Part shown: positions 1 to 9,615 of the stretch, piece by piece
How the letters are laid out: the number at the start of each line of letters is the position of its first letter
How positions within the stretch are numbered: position 1 is the first letter of the stretch
Assembly (NCBI GenBank): GCA_025526995.1
Contig: JAHLKG010000033.1
Location: 160,331 to 224,330 of the forward strand
Length of the DNA: 64,000 nt
Source of the DNA: Powellomyces hirtus
Taxonomy: Eukaryota; Chytridiomycota; Chytridiomycetes; Spizellomycetales; Powellomycetaceae
Direction: 5' to 3'
Notes under the pieces: model-generated
Told to the model about the DNA's origin: nothing
Databases searched by the model: none
What the model saw: only the letters and a program-made list of their open reading frames with translations
Program-made: the position numbers and the translations under genes

Positions 1-3000
1 CGACAATGAAAAAGAGGATGGAGGCCGACACCAGGAAAATAAGGGTACACAGCGCAACTTTCTCGCGCCACGCTGTCCGAATCTCCGGCGTGCGCATCTT
101 GCCAACGTAGGTGAGACACAAGGTCGGGATGTAGAACGTGAGACAGTACGTCATGGCCAGCCAGACTTTACGCGTGGTCGTTGTCGGTTGTTGCGGAGGT
201 GATGCGGCAGTCGGCGGGTTCAGCGGGTGCAAGGGCACAGGCGGCACCTCATCCATCCTTATACTCCCCAGCTCCACATCACCAAGCGCGCGGGAGCGCC
301 GCCCACTAGCGCGCGACATGCGTTTATGGGCGCTACCCATCGTTGCATGCGGGGCATACGAGAACTCTGACCCGTAGCAAGACTCGGCATCACTATACCC
401 ATCGTCCGTCTCTCCCGCCACCGAGTACCGCCTCGAGCGTCTCCTCGCGCCCGCCAATTGCGTTTCACTCCCGTAACTCTGCACACTCTCTCGTGACGAA
501 CCACCCCCCGCGAGGGAATGCATGCTGGCCCGATGATTGGTGGCGCTGTACACGGCCGCCAGGGGCGCGTCCTCGGTTTTGCGGTCCAGGGCGCGCCATT
601 TTTCCCACGTGAGGAACACTTTGGTCCGCCCGAGGACAACGTCCGGTGAGCCTTCAAGGACCCACCCGAGTGAGCGTAATACACGTTCGGTTGCACTTCG
701 CGGTGTGGAGGAGGGGGACGGAGGCAGGATGGTGGAGTTGCGTTTAGCAAGAATTCCTGAATATTTTTCGGCGAATTCTTTGTAGGGCATGCCTGAAGGA
801 ACAACGTTGAAGAGGGACCGCAGGCGGGAGAGGTACGGGATGCCGAATTCGTTTAATTGGCGGGTGACGATCACAGATTCAAAGGCGCCGTTGCTGTCGG
901 TAATCTGGTCGTTGGGTTTGATGCAGTACACATTGATCGTTTGCATGGTCGCTACACAATCAAACACTTCTCCCAATTTCGCCAAAGCCCGCGCCACAAC
1001 CGTCTTATTCTGCTTCTCCTCCCCGCTGTCATCCCCCACAAATGCACCTGAGGCCAATTTAGCCATGCTAGGTTTCCGATCCAGTTTGTGTCCTCTATGC
1101 GCACTAACGACCTGCTCGCTAGTTCCTTCGGTCTCCACCCCCGATTTTGCTGAAAACAGATGCGCCGCAAACGCAAGCGTGGAGGGCGGAACAACGGTCC
1201 CGCCCGCAGCTTCGGAACGCACGCCGCAGAACAGTGCGATGAATTCGCTGGGAATCGAGTGGGTGTTGTCGCGGACGAAATCGGCTGTGGAGTAGGTTGC
1301 GCGGTGGCCTGTGTGTTGCTCAATTGTGAAGAGCGGGTTGGTGGTAGTCCCGGGAGTGCTGCTGCGTGAGGGTGTGTAGTGAGGAGAGGCGGACAAGTAC
1401 GTCGTAAAAACGGATGCAAGGTTCTCGGATGCGGGTTTCCCGGCTGTAGGTTTCTTCAGGGACTCTTCTTCAAGGATGGGGAACACGCCGTCTAGTGCAC
1501 CTGCCCTATCGGTCTTCTTGCTCTTCCCTTCCAGCAGTACAGTGATGCCGTGATTATCCGGCTGCGGCAATTGAATGTCGGGCCATGGCACACCATCAGC
1601 TGTGAGACTCTTCTGCATGACCTCATAGTATGCATGCTGAGCCAAGCGCTCTAACCGTTCGTTGGCCCAATTGATCATCAAATCCGCAAGACCCAGCGGC
1701 GTGGCCCCATCTTCCTCTCCGTTGTTAGTAAACGTGGTATGGGTGACGCACCCGGGGACGTCCAGCACAGCCACCACGCATGTCACGTCCTGGTCATCTT
1801 TGCATAATCGGGCGTTCAAATGCCCGACAAGCCATCCAAACAATCCTTCATACAGACATCGTGCCATTTCATCTCGCTGGGACTCGGCCCCGGGCACGTC
1901 CAGCATTTCCGAGAACAGCGCCCCACCGCTTTTCTTGCCTTTCTTTGACGACGAGACCGACATCCGTGTTCTGTACACGAGCGTGTTCTCGAGATTCTCC
2001 GGCAGCACGCCGAGCAGGTCCGCTGTGGTCTCGAGCGCGGCAGTGTTGCGCACGACGCACGCTTCGTTGGTGTCCGACGCGTGTGCCGCAAATGTGATCT
2101 CACCGAGATGTAGGATCGCGGCCAAGATGACTTTTATGTGCGACTGCGCTCGTCTCCCGATCCCTAGCGATTTGAGATGGTCGCAGAGAACAGCGTACGA
2201 GTCAGCGTCGGCAGCGCTAGGGATGTGGATAGGGTCAAGAGGGGCTGCTGCATATGAGTCTAGTGTGTTGGATCGGCGTAGAGATAGAGCTCGTTTCAGC
2301 GAACGGGTTCGTGACAAGGGCGCACCATCAGTAGCCTTTGTTGAATTGCTCCGAGAAATGGACTTTGCTCGTCCGAGCAGCGATCCGGACGCAGTTGCTC
2401 CGCCCAGGTATCGGTAGCGCTTAGTCTCGTCAAGCGAGAGCCGAGTCCGGTCCTCTCCGGACAAACCGGCTAGCAGCTGATAGAAAACATTGAAGTTCCG
2501 TTCGCCCGGCACAGCGCCCGCCGCGACGCGATGTCGATCAAACAAGCAGTCAAGCAGTTTCATTCCAACCATCTTCCCCCCAGCGTCGTATTGGTACTCT
2601 GTATACCGCACGACCCGGGATGCGTTGCTGCTGCTGCCGTCTCCGCTGTAGGCGTGTGCGAAAGACTCGAACACCGTCTCGGCTTTCATAGCACCCGACA
2701 GCACCCGCGATTTCTTTTTAGGCGTTTTGGACAACTCGATTAGGTGGGTGAGGAATGCTCCTCGCGCGAGACTCTTTCCGCTGCCCTTTTCGCCACGGAA
2801 CACAACGGCTTGGTCGCGTGCGCTGCTGACTCCGGCCATAAGTCGTTCTGCGAGTTCTTCAAGCCCTCGTCGGCCATTATTGCTGGTGGCGTTGTAGCCC
2901 TGTGTGTTGTTGCTGCTGTGTGTGTGTCTACTAGGCAGCACCACAACACTCGCTGACTCGCCCAAATGGACCGCACCGTTCCGTTTCAACTTTTCGGCAA

Positions 3001-3199
3001 CCTGTGATAGCGGGTGCGCCAAATACGAGCCCCGTTTGCTTTTACTCGATGTGGGTGATCCCGGTGATGACGGTGGAGAAGCTCCTGTGATTGTGTCGTG
3101 GACAATGATGGGGATCGATAATGAGGGGCTGAACGAATTGGCAGAGAGCGGCGCCGCCGGTCGTGGCGATCCCGGTGGCGGAGTGGTGGGATGGGACAT
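1..3199 (-). CDS. Chitin synthase with N-terminal myosin motor (class V/VII type), 3' part outside window
   Basis: The minus-strand frame is open without interruption from the ATG at 3199 to the left edge (about 1066 residues seen, no intron needed), so the gene is truncated by the window. After a Pro/Ser-rich leader there is a P-loop GEKGSGKS at residues 136-143, then the myosin signature FNVFYQLLAGL near residue 235, a switch II-like LDVPG near 475, GVFPILEEES near 565 and FTIEQHTGH near 625. The last visible stretch (from about residue 1005) is a hydrophobic segment followed by TAWREKVAL and another hydrophobic segment. This matches the membrane region ahead of the cytochrome b5-like and GT2 catalytic domains in fungal motor-chitin synthases. 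The family makes wall chitin at the plasma membrane. The catalytic QxxRW region is not in the window, so the exact class cannot be settled. Confidence 0.85.
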   Translation of the reverse strand, partial: MSHPTTPPPGSPRPAAPLSANSFSPSLSIPIIVHDTITGASPPSSPGSPTSSKSKRGSYLAHPLSQVAEKLKRNGAVHLGESASVVVLPSRHTHSSNNTQGYNATSNNGRRGLEELAERLMAGVSSARDQAVVFRGEKGSGKSLARGAFLTHLIELSKTPKKKSRVLSGAMKAETVFESFAHAYSGDGSSSNASRVVRYTEYQYDAGGKMVGMKLLDCLFDRHRVAAGAVPGERNFNVFYQLLAGLSGEDRTRLSLDETKRYRYLGGATASGSLLGRAKSISRSNSTKATDGAPLSRTRSLKRALSLRRSNTLDSYAAAPLDPIHIPSAADADSYAVLCDHLKSLGIGRRAQSHIKVILAAILHLGEITFAAHASDTNEACVVRNTAALETTADLLGVLPENLENTLVYRTRMSVSSSKKGKKSGGALFSEMLDVPGAESQRDEMARCLYEGLFGWLVGHLNARLCKDDQDVTCVVAVLDVPGCVTHTTFTNNGEEDGATPLGLADLMINWANERLERLAQHAYYEVMQKSLTADGVPWPDIQLPQPDNHGITVLLEGKSKKTDRAGALDGVFPILEEESLKKPTAGKPASENLASVFTTYLSASPHYTPSRSSTPGTTTNPLFTIEQHTGHRATYSTADFVRDNTHSIPSEFIALFCGVRSEAAGGTVVPPSTLAFAAHLFSAKSGVETEGTSEQVVSAHRGHKLDRKPSMAKLASGAFVGDDSGEEKQNKTVVARALAKLGEVFDCVATMQTINVYCIKPNDQITDSNGAFESVIVTRQLNEFGIPYLSRLRSLFNVVPSGMPYKEFAEKYSGILAKRNSTILPPSPSSTPRSATERVLRSLGWVLEGSPDVVLGRTKVFLTWEKWRALDRKTEDAPLAAVYSATNHRASMHSLAGGGSSRESVQSYGSETQLAGARRRSRRYSVAGETDDGYSDAESCYGSEFSYAPHATMGSAHKRMSRASGRRSRALGDVELGSIRMDEVPPVPLHPLNPPTAASPPQQPTTTTRKVWLAMTYCLTFYIPTLCLTYVGKMRTPEIRTAWREKVALCTLIFLVSASILFFIV

Positions 3200-3623
3200 T
3201 GTGGTGTGGGTATTACTACTATTATATGCGAGCGATGCCGATGTCGATTGATGAGGATTGTCTGATGATGATTAGGAATGTACATGTATCAGAGAAGACA
3301 GAGAAAAAAAAGAAAAGCAGTGGAAAGAAGTAGCAGTAGGAAGGAGGTAAACGGGATTTCCTCACAAATTTGACTTTTCACACTTATTATTCACACTTTC
3401 CGCAAAGCCACAGAACGCGCCTCCGCTCGTCACAGCCACAAGGCAATCCTCCACGCTTTTCCCGTTTTCCTTGTGGATTTTTTCTTTCTTTTCCACATGT
3501 TTACTCTGTTGTTCTTGTGGGGTCTGCGGGCATTTGACGAGCAAGGGAGACCATAATGTGTGGGCGGAAGTAAAACAATGGCAGGACAAAAACAAAAACG
3601 TCTCGAGAAAAACAGGATGGGAT
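3200..3623. other. Intergenic: promoter side of chitin synthase and 3' flank of the next gene
   Basis: This 424-base gap lies between two minus-strand genes. It is A-rich near 3300-3360 on the plus strand. No open frame here looks coding, and no clear TATA box or other motif was recognised. Confidence 0.5.
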
Positions 3624-4964
3624 TCATAGAAGCACCACTCTTTGAGGGAAGTCAGGATTTATCTCCGGATTCAAGAGTTCGCTGATAGTTGAGCAGCACG
3701 CAGCCGCAGGGTCCCCACTAGCAGTCAATCTACCCGCAAAGTATTCGTTCCCTACATAACTGTTCGCATCCCACGCAAAGGACGCGACCAGCAGCAACCC
3801 TTCGTCCTCTCCAACCAGTTTGTCCGCCGGATTTCGGTTTGAAAATTTTATCCGGATGTGCTGGTTGCTGGTCCTTGCTATGTTAAGGGAAGCGCACTCT
3901 AATGAGAAATAGCTGAAATCAACAACAGCAATATTGGGCAACTCGAGCTCGTCCAAAGCTTCCATCGCGGCTTCAACCAGCCACGGTGCCTGTTTGTCGC
4001 TGACTGCCCACACACCCAAACCAAGCCCAACAACATGCACATATGCCTTCTTCCTCGCATCTTTCGCTCTTCGCTCCGCCTCCAGAAACAGACTCTCGAG
4101 AGTAATCTTGATCCGCTGCTTGTACCGCTTCTCATTGACCGACTTCCCATCCAGCTCGCACGGGCCGAAAAACTCATCCCACAGTTTCCGCATGTGGCTC
4201 GTCCGGTGTATGGGTTCGCCGACCGTATACGACCATTCCATCTGCCCCGGAATTTCGTACCGCGCGCCCACAAGTCCGACATACACGCCGCTGAACTCAT
4301 GAAGACTGGCATCCTGCGCTTTCCCGCGATTGTCCCGCGTCCCGCTGTTGATGAAGAGAGTGCGTGTTGATGCACCCAGTAACGCCGACAGCGACATCTC
4401 ATCATACGACAGATAATGACACATCCGCAAACCGGCGATTTCCTCCTCCGTCCCGACTTTGGCCCATTCCCTGTGCCCGACCCGATTCACGGCATCATCA
4501 GGTTGAACACCCCGCAAAACCGTGCTCTCATTACTCCCGCAAAACACCACGGGTCGTTTCGTAATCAGCCGGACCGCCAACTGCTGCCATGTCTGCACAT
4601 CCGCATACACGGCCTTCTCGACCGCATTCCCTTCTTCCCGCTTCAGTTTGAGGTACGCGTCAAACAGGCCCGGCAGCCGCGGGTGTACCACAACGCACGC
4701 CGTCAACGCGTGAACCGCCGTGTGCGCGAGTTTGGGATCCACCACCCGTATCCGGTTCATCGACGTCGGGAACGACGGGATGAACGCGTCAGACCGCTCC
4801 AGAAGACCGTTTCGGTGGCCGGTTGGGATAAACATTTTCGAATGGTCTTGCTGTCGTTGTCGGTGTGCTGATGGTGGTTGTTTCTGTCGGCGGTTGGTTT
4901 TGATTTCGGAATGAAACCACGCCAGCAGCACTGAAGTGAAAGCGAGCAAGGGAGAGACAGCCAT
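3624..4964 (-). CDS. DUF4804/macrodomain-like protein (tentative)
   Basis: Single-exon frame of 446 residues. The C-terminal half carries VGLVGARYE, HVVGLGLGVW, NIAVVDFSYF and a final block SFAWDANSYVGNEY followed by ASGDPAAACCSTI and NPEINP. I recall this arrangement from the DUF4804 family found in scattered eukaryotes and in Legionella effectors such as MavL, which has been described as a macrodomain-like ADP-ribosyl-arginine hydrolase. That function is an inference from resemblance only. The first ATG gives a short hydrophobic N terminus (MAVSPLLAFTSVLLAWF) that could be a signal anchor. A second in-frame ATG at 4835 (residue 44, MFIPTGH) would give a soluble protein, and sequence alone does not decide between them. 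Coding is on the same strand as the chitin synthase, 424 bases upstream of it. Confidence 0.6.
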   Translation of the reverse strand: MAVSPLLAFTSVLLAWFHSEIKTNRRQKQPPSAHRQRQQDHSKMFIPTGHRNGLLERSDAFIPSFPTSMNRIRVVDPKLAHTAVHALTACVVVHPRLPGLFDAYLKLKREEGNAVEKAVYADVQTWQQLAVRLITKRPVVFCGSNESTVLRGVQPDDAVNRVGHREWAKVGTEEEIAGLRMCHYLSYDEMSLSALLGASTRTLFINSGTRDNRGKAQDASLHEFSGVYVGLVGARYEIPGQMEWSYTVGEPIHRTSHMRKLWDEFFGPCELDGKSVNEKRYKQRIKITLESLFLEAERRAKDARKKAYVHVVGLGLGVWAVSDKQAPWLVEAAMEALDELELPNIAVVDFSYFSLECASLNIARTSNQHIRIKFSNRNPADKLVGEDEGLLLVASFAWDANSYVGNEYFAGRLTASGDPAAACCSTISELLNPEINPDFPQRVVLL

Positions 4965-6038
4965 TTTTCGTTGCTCTTTTTGTAGTCCGCCCTAACGTGA
5001 ATTTTTGAATGCAGGGGGGTGTCTTTCTTTGTGTATATGTGCTACGTGGTCGATCTTAAAACAGAATCTCATCCATAAGGTCGGAAGTCACGCCTCATAC
5101 TTCTACTAAGGGACGCGTCGCGTGTATAAAACAGTCATCGCAATTGCGGATAAAAATGCCCAAGCGTTTGAACGTTTTTTTTTTTTTCTATTTATCAAAG
5201 ACGAAACCCTAATGGACACGGTGTTTCGTCTGATATGCTGCAATGACCCTTCAGTTGATGGAAGGCCGCGAAGTTGATAGTGTAGAAGCTTTTGCAATTG
5301 AACAAACAGCAGCGTAGAATGTGTTCTATGTGTCGCCAGGTGTCCAGCTCCACACCGCTTAGATCTTTATGGACGTGTCGGGGAACTGAGAGGAATTACG
5401 GATTGACAGCCTACATCGGGATTTAGCGCTTGTTCAGTCGATCCGAGGTGACAGAGAGGCAACCAGAAGGCATACTGCAAACGTAGCTTCCCAAAGGTCT
5501 GCAGGCTGCAATGCTCTGTGCAAAGCCTGAGATCGGAAGTAGAGGTCCCATCATGAAGGCGATGTATGATCAAGAACGAAATCTCATGAACACACACACA
5601 CACACATTCATTAAAAGTAGAGGCTCTTTGATTTTCAAAATTACCAAGAGCACACGTTAAAAGACGGGGGAACTAAAACAACTAAAGGGTAGAGCACAGC
5701 AAAACAAAACACACGTGCAGAGGACCTTAACACAACGGACGATGGGGGGGAAGAGCCAAGACTACATCTCAAGCAACAAAACAATTTTCTTTTCCCTTTC
5801 ATCCATCCACCCGACCACTGCACCACAATGTCCGAACCCCAAGTCCATTTCAGTGTCAAAGGCTGGCACTACATAGGTACATGGGGCCGGACGTCGTGTG
5901 TTGAGATTATAAAGATACGAAAGAGAGAGAAAAACATTGGAGAAAGGCAACCAGCACTGGTCTCCAGAAACGGCGGATGTCGTGCGGGTCGTGATCGTAA
6001 GGCGGGCGACAAAGCGTCGACGTTGCGGCTGCCCCACC
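4965..6038. other. Intergenic: 3' flank of H1 and upstream region of the DUF4804-like gene
   Basis: About 1.07 kb with no convincing gene. It holds a T-run near 5175-5188 and a CA microsatellite at 5590-5606. Short open frames on either strand have no recognisable motif. Confidence 0.5.
5590..5606. repeat. (CA)n microsatellite
   Basis: Uninterrupted AC/CA dinucleotide run of 17 bases in the intergenic region. Confidence 0.9.
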
Positions 6039-7377
6039 CTATGTCCGGTTGGCAGCGCGCTCTGCTCGGGCCTTCTTGGCAGCTCCAGCATCGGCCTTCG
6101 GGGCGGGTGCTGCGGCTTCCTTAGGGGCTTTGGCCTTGGGACTCTTCTTGGGCTTCTCATCAGCAACAGCCTTCGGGGACTTGGCCTTCTTGGGAGCCGC
6201 CTCCTTGGCAGCGGCCTTCTTCGCTGGTGATTTGGCGGGCGACTTTGCGGGAGACTTGGCAGTGGCAGCCTTCTTTGTTGCGACCTTCTCGGCGGTAGTC
6301 ACCTTCTTTGCCGACTTCTTGACTGGAGACGCGGAGGGAAGAGTTCCGGCTTTGGGTGCTCGTTTGGATCTGGGCTTCCTGGACTTTGAAGGCGTACTGT
6401 CTTTCTTGGCCTCGGTAACCTCCTTCTTGGCAGCAGCAGATTCCTTCTTCGCCGGGGCAGCAGCAGTCTCCTTCTTCTTTGTGGTCTCCTTCTTTTCGGG
6501 AGCAGCATCCATCTTCTTTTCCTTCTTTTCCTTCTTGTCCTTCTTCTCTTTGGTCTCCTTCTTCTCTTTCTTCTCTTTGGTTTCGGTCTTCTTGGAGTCA
6601 GAGTTCTTTGCTTTTTTAGCGGCAACGACGGCAGCGGTTTTAGGCTTGGCGGCGGCAGCCTTCTTCTTCTCCTTCTTAGCTTCTTCCGCCTTGTACTCGG
6701 GGCTGAGCTTCACGGGACCCGATGCGCCTTTGGGTTGAACAAAAGCTCCTTCTTCAGCACCTTTGGTGATGGCTTTGTTGATCCTCTTGTCGTAGTCATC
6801 GGCCAATCCCTGCAGTTGCGAAAAGTATTCCCACGAGATAGAAGGATTCGAAACGAGAGTGCAAGATAGCAAAGAACACGATAATTGGAGAGAGGAGAGA
6901 TCGTACAATTAATATTTCACGACGCATCAACTGGAAAGTCGACAAAGGAACCAGGGTTTGCTTGCCTTGTGGTTCTCAGCGATATATTTCTTGATGCTTT
7001 GGCGAGACGAACCGTTTTTCTCTTTCTACATGATTCAATTCGAGATCAAGAAAAAGGTTACAAGATCATCGTGGCAATGAAATATCCGGATAATGCGGGC
7101 AACAGAAAGCAAAAAAACGGGTGGAAGAAAAACACAGGAACGAAAAGAATACGAAGAACAGAGGATAGCGCGTTAGAATGCAAGATCTCTCAGCCCCAGA
7201 ACCGGAAAGCGCAGGTGGATGGATGGTGGGCGTTGGTGACAGTACCAGGCCAGCGATGGCGTGCGCGATCATCTCCTTGTAAGTAGGGTGGATGCTCGAT
7301 TTGCTCGCTTTCTTCTCTGCCGCCGGCGCGGCGACCGGGGAGTCGGGTTCCTGGGGAGACTGCGATCCGTCACTCAT
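6039..7377 (-). CDS. Linker histone H1
   Basis: Three exons on the minus strand: 7246-7377, 6966-7025 and 6039-6809, giving 320 residues with all phases closing. Exon 1 starts MSDGSQSPQEP and enters the winged-helix domain (HPTYKEMIAHAIAGL). Exon 2 encodes exactly 20 residues (KEKNGSSRQSIKKYIAENHK). Exon 3 continues with GLADDYDKRINKAI and VQPKGASGPVKL, then a Lys/Ala/Pro-rich tail of about 210 residues with repeated SPAK motifs, typical phosphorylation-prone H1 tails. Intron 1 is GT-AG (7026-7245). Intron 2 (6810-6965) starts with GCAAGC after AAG, a GC-AG intron. The protein binds linker DNA and compacts chromatin in the nucleus. Apparent long frames on the opposite strand of the tail are compositional shadows. 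Confidence 0.93.
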
Positions 7378-9615
7378 TGTATTAATACTAGGTTGAAAGT
7401 AAGAGTTCGGGTGTTGAGTTGAGAGGTTTGGAGGGACTCCGCGAAGGTTGTTGGAGGGGAAAAGTAAGAAAAAACGAAGCGGAGCAGCCAAGTTGCGGGC
7501 GGGGGCGGGTGCGCAAGAGGTGTTCCTTTTTTGCGCCGCGCGAAGGGCCAAGCAGAGGTGAGACGCGCGAATCAAAATAAAAAAGAGAGACAGATAAGAC
7601 AGTCGGACACACTGGCAGACTTGCGCACGTTTGGCACCCGTTGGCCACACAACCAAAATGGGATTTATCAACTTTCAAAAAAACTACCGTCCTTCCCGCT
7701 CTATCCCACTTGATTTGGATGGCAACCTGACTGCTAGAAACTGAGACCACGCAGGGTCAGCTTCCCAAAAAGAAAGCGAGCGATGAAGTGTTCGTTCTTG
7801 AGCTCAGAAAATCTCGATTGATCAGTCGATACCAGCAGAGAGCATTTGGCTTTGGAGCGACTTTGAAATTATTGGCACCTTCTGATGTTAGCGGCCATAT
7901 GCTTAGTGGATGTCGCTTCCAATCCGTCAACAACAGAGTGGCGAAAAGCGAGTCTCCTTCCCGTTTTGAATCTCCAGTCTGCGTGGTTTGCGACAAATCG
8001 ATCGCCTCGGTGATTGACATTTCGCTGGCATACATACTCGCAGCAATAAGCTAGGCGAATCCCTCATTGGCAACATGAAAACCGTTGAGAAAGGATAGAT
8101 CACAAACCCGAAAGACGGTAATCGCCCGTGAATTGATTTTCTAGCAGCGGCGCTTGATTTTGACCTCGAAGCGCAATTGGCTCTCGGATGTAGCATTCCA
8201 GGCGCCCCGCTTTCCCGTCACATCTCATCCATATAGCTTGAGCTCCCTTCGACGTAGCGATCGGGATTTGGGCCGTTTCTTTCTTGTGGAGGCGAATCAC
8301 GTTAATTAACTAGACGCAACAGTCACCAGCCAAGAGGACTGCAGATGCATTCCGGCGTGTGCTTGCAGGCATCCATAACGCGGCTTTCTGAGTGCCATGT
8401 TCGGCTCGCATGGTAGTTGCATCAGCGACGACACCTGCTATTCTCAATGCTAGATTAGCTTGCGACTGTGGCCGCCTTTGTGCAGCACAAGGTTCGAGAA
8501 GCGGAATGAAGGGGAGCATAAGAGACACATGGCTTGGCGGCATTGCACAAATTGAACTTCATTGCTCCACGGAATTGGTGTGTTCATGCCACTGTCGTAA
8601 CTTTGGCAAACAGCGCATTGCTTTTACGACACGACAGCATCCCAAATCGTTCAGGAACGGGCGACGCTGGTGCTGGATGATCGAATTAAGACCAGCAACT
8701 TAAAGCGATTCTGCTGAATGGCAAAATGTTGGAATCGCCTTGTTTTTGTATCGTCCTTCCCGAACCATCGCCAAACTCGTGAGGTGCCATAGATTTAGCA
8801 GGCTACTGCCGGCTGGACGTGTCCGAACGGAGTTTCTGCTTACTTTGTGGTTGCAACCATCCAGACCGCAGCTTGCGCGACTGATGAGCTAAGCTCAACT
8901 CCGCTCAGCGAAAGTTAATGAGCTTCCAGCTTCCAAATGGGACATTACGCTCTGCTTTAATTCAAAGCGAATCGCAAAAAGGCGCCACGTTCATTGACCT
9001 CGTATTCGAGGTCCAGAGCGTGACTTGCGATCTCGATTGTGCTTTTCTCCTCTCGGCGCTCCCCTTTGATGATCTTTTTGATCTAGCGTCAAAGTACAGG
9101 AAGGCAAATTAATACAGGCCAAGAGAAGAAGGACGAAGCCATTAAGGTCTTCGCCGTGTATTTAGAATAACGTTTGAAGAGCCATCTGCTATTACTTGCA
9201 CGACGACAAGGCTCCCTCCTCCCATGGTGACTAACTATAATGTTATGTGAGGAGGAAGCACGAAGCACCTTGTTCTATCACCAATACTACGGTTCACTTT
9301 AATGGCCGATAACCCAAGGAAATATTGCAAGATTTTTCGGGAAAAACCACATAGGCTGAATCACGGTTATATAAATAGGCAGACCAGTGTCTGTGGCGCG
9401 AACTAAATTGATTCGAAGATTGAGGCTAAGATTAGACACAAACTAATGACAGCCTTCCCCGGATCAAGCACACTGCCACGAATTGTCCCGTGCATAATAA
9501 TGCCGTTAGATAGCCTCCCCCCGGGTTGTTCTCGGTGACCGAGCACATCATACGTACTAAAGAAAAGATTTACATTACCATCCCTTGTCATTGCAAATTA
9601 CTATCAATTTTCAGA
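7378..9615. other. Intergenic between divergent H1 and adhesin-like genes
   Basis: About 2.2 kb that must hold both promoters. Short open frames on both strands (for example around 7790-8050 and 8390-8700) show no recognisable domain. A TATA-like element is listed separately. No RNA gene was recognised. Confidence 0.5.
9368..9378 (+). promoter_or_regulatory. TATA-box-like element
   Basis: TATATAAATAG lies about 240 bases upstream of the ATG at 9616 in an otherwise gene-free stretch, which suits a core promoter for the surface-protein gene. No start-site evidence is available. Confidence 0.45.

Noticed and set aside
6049..6738. 229-codon plus-strand frame, Phe/Ala/Ser-rich and hydrophobic
   Set aside because: It is the complement of the Lys/Ala-rich histone H1 tail and has no independent support.
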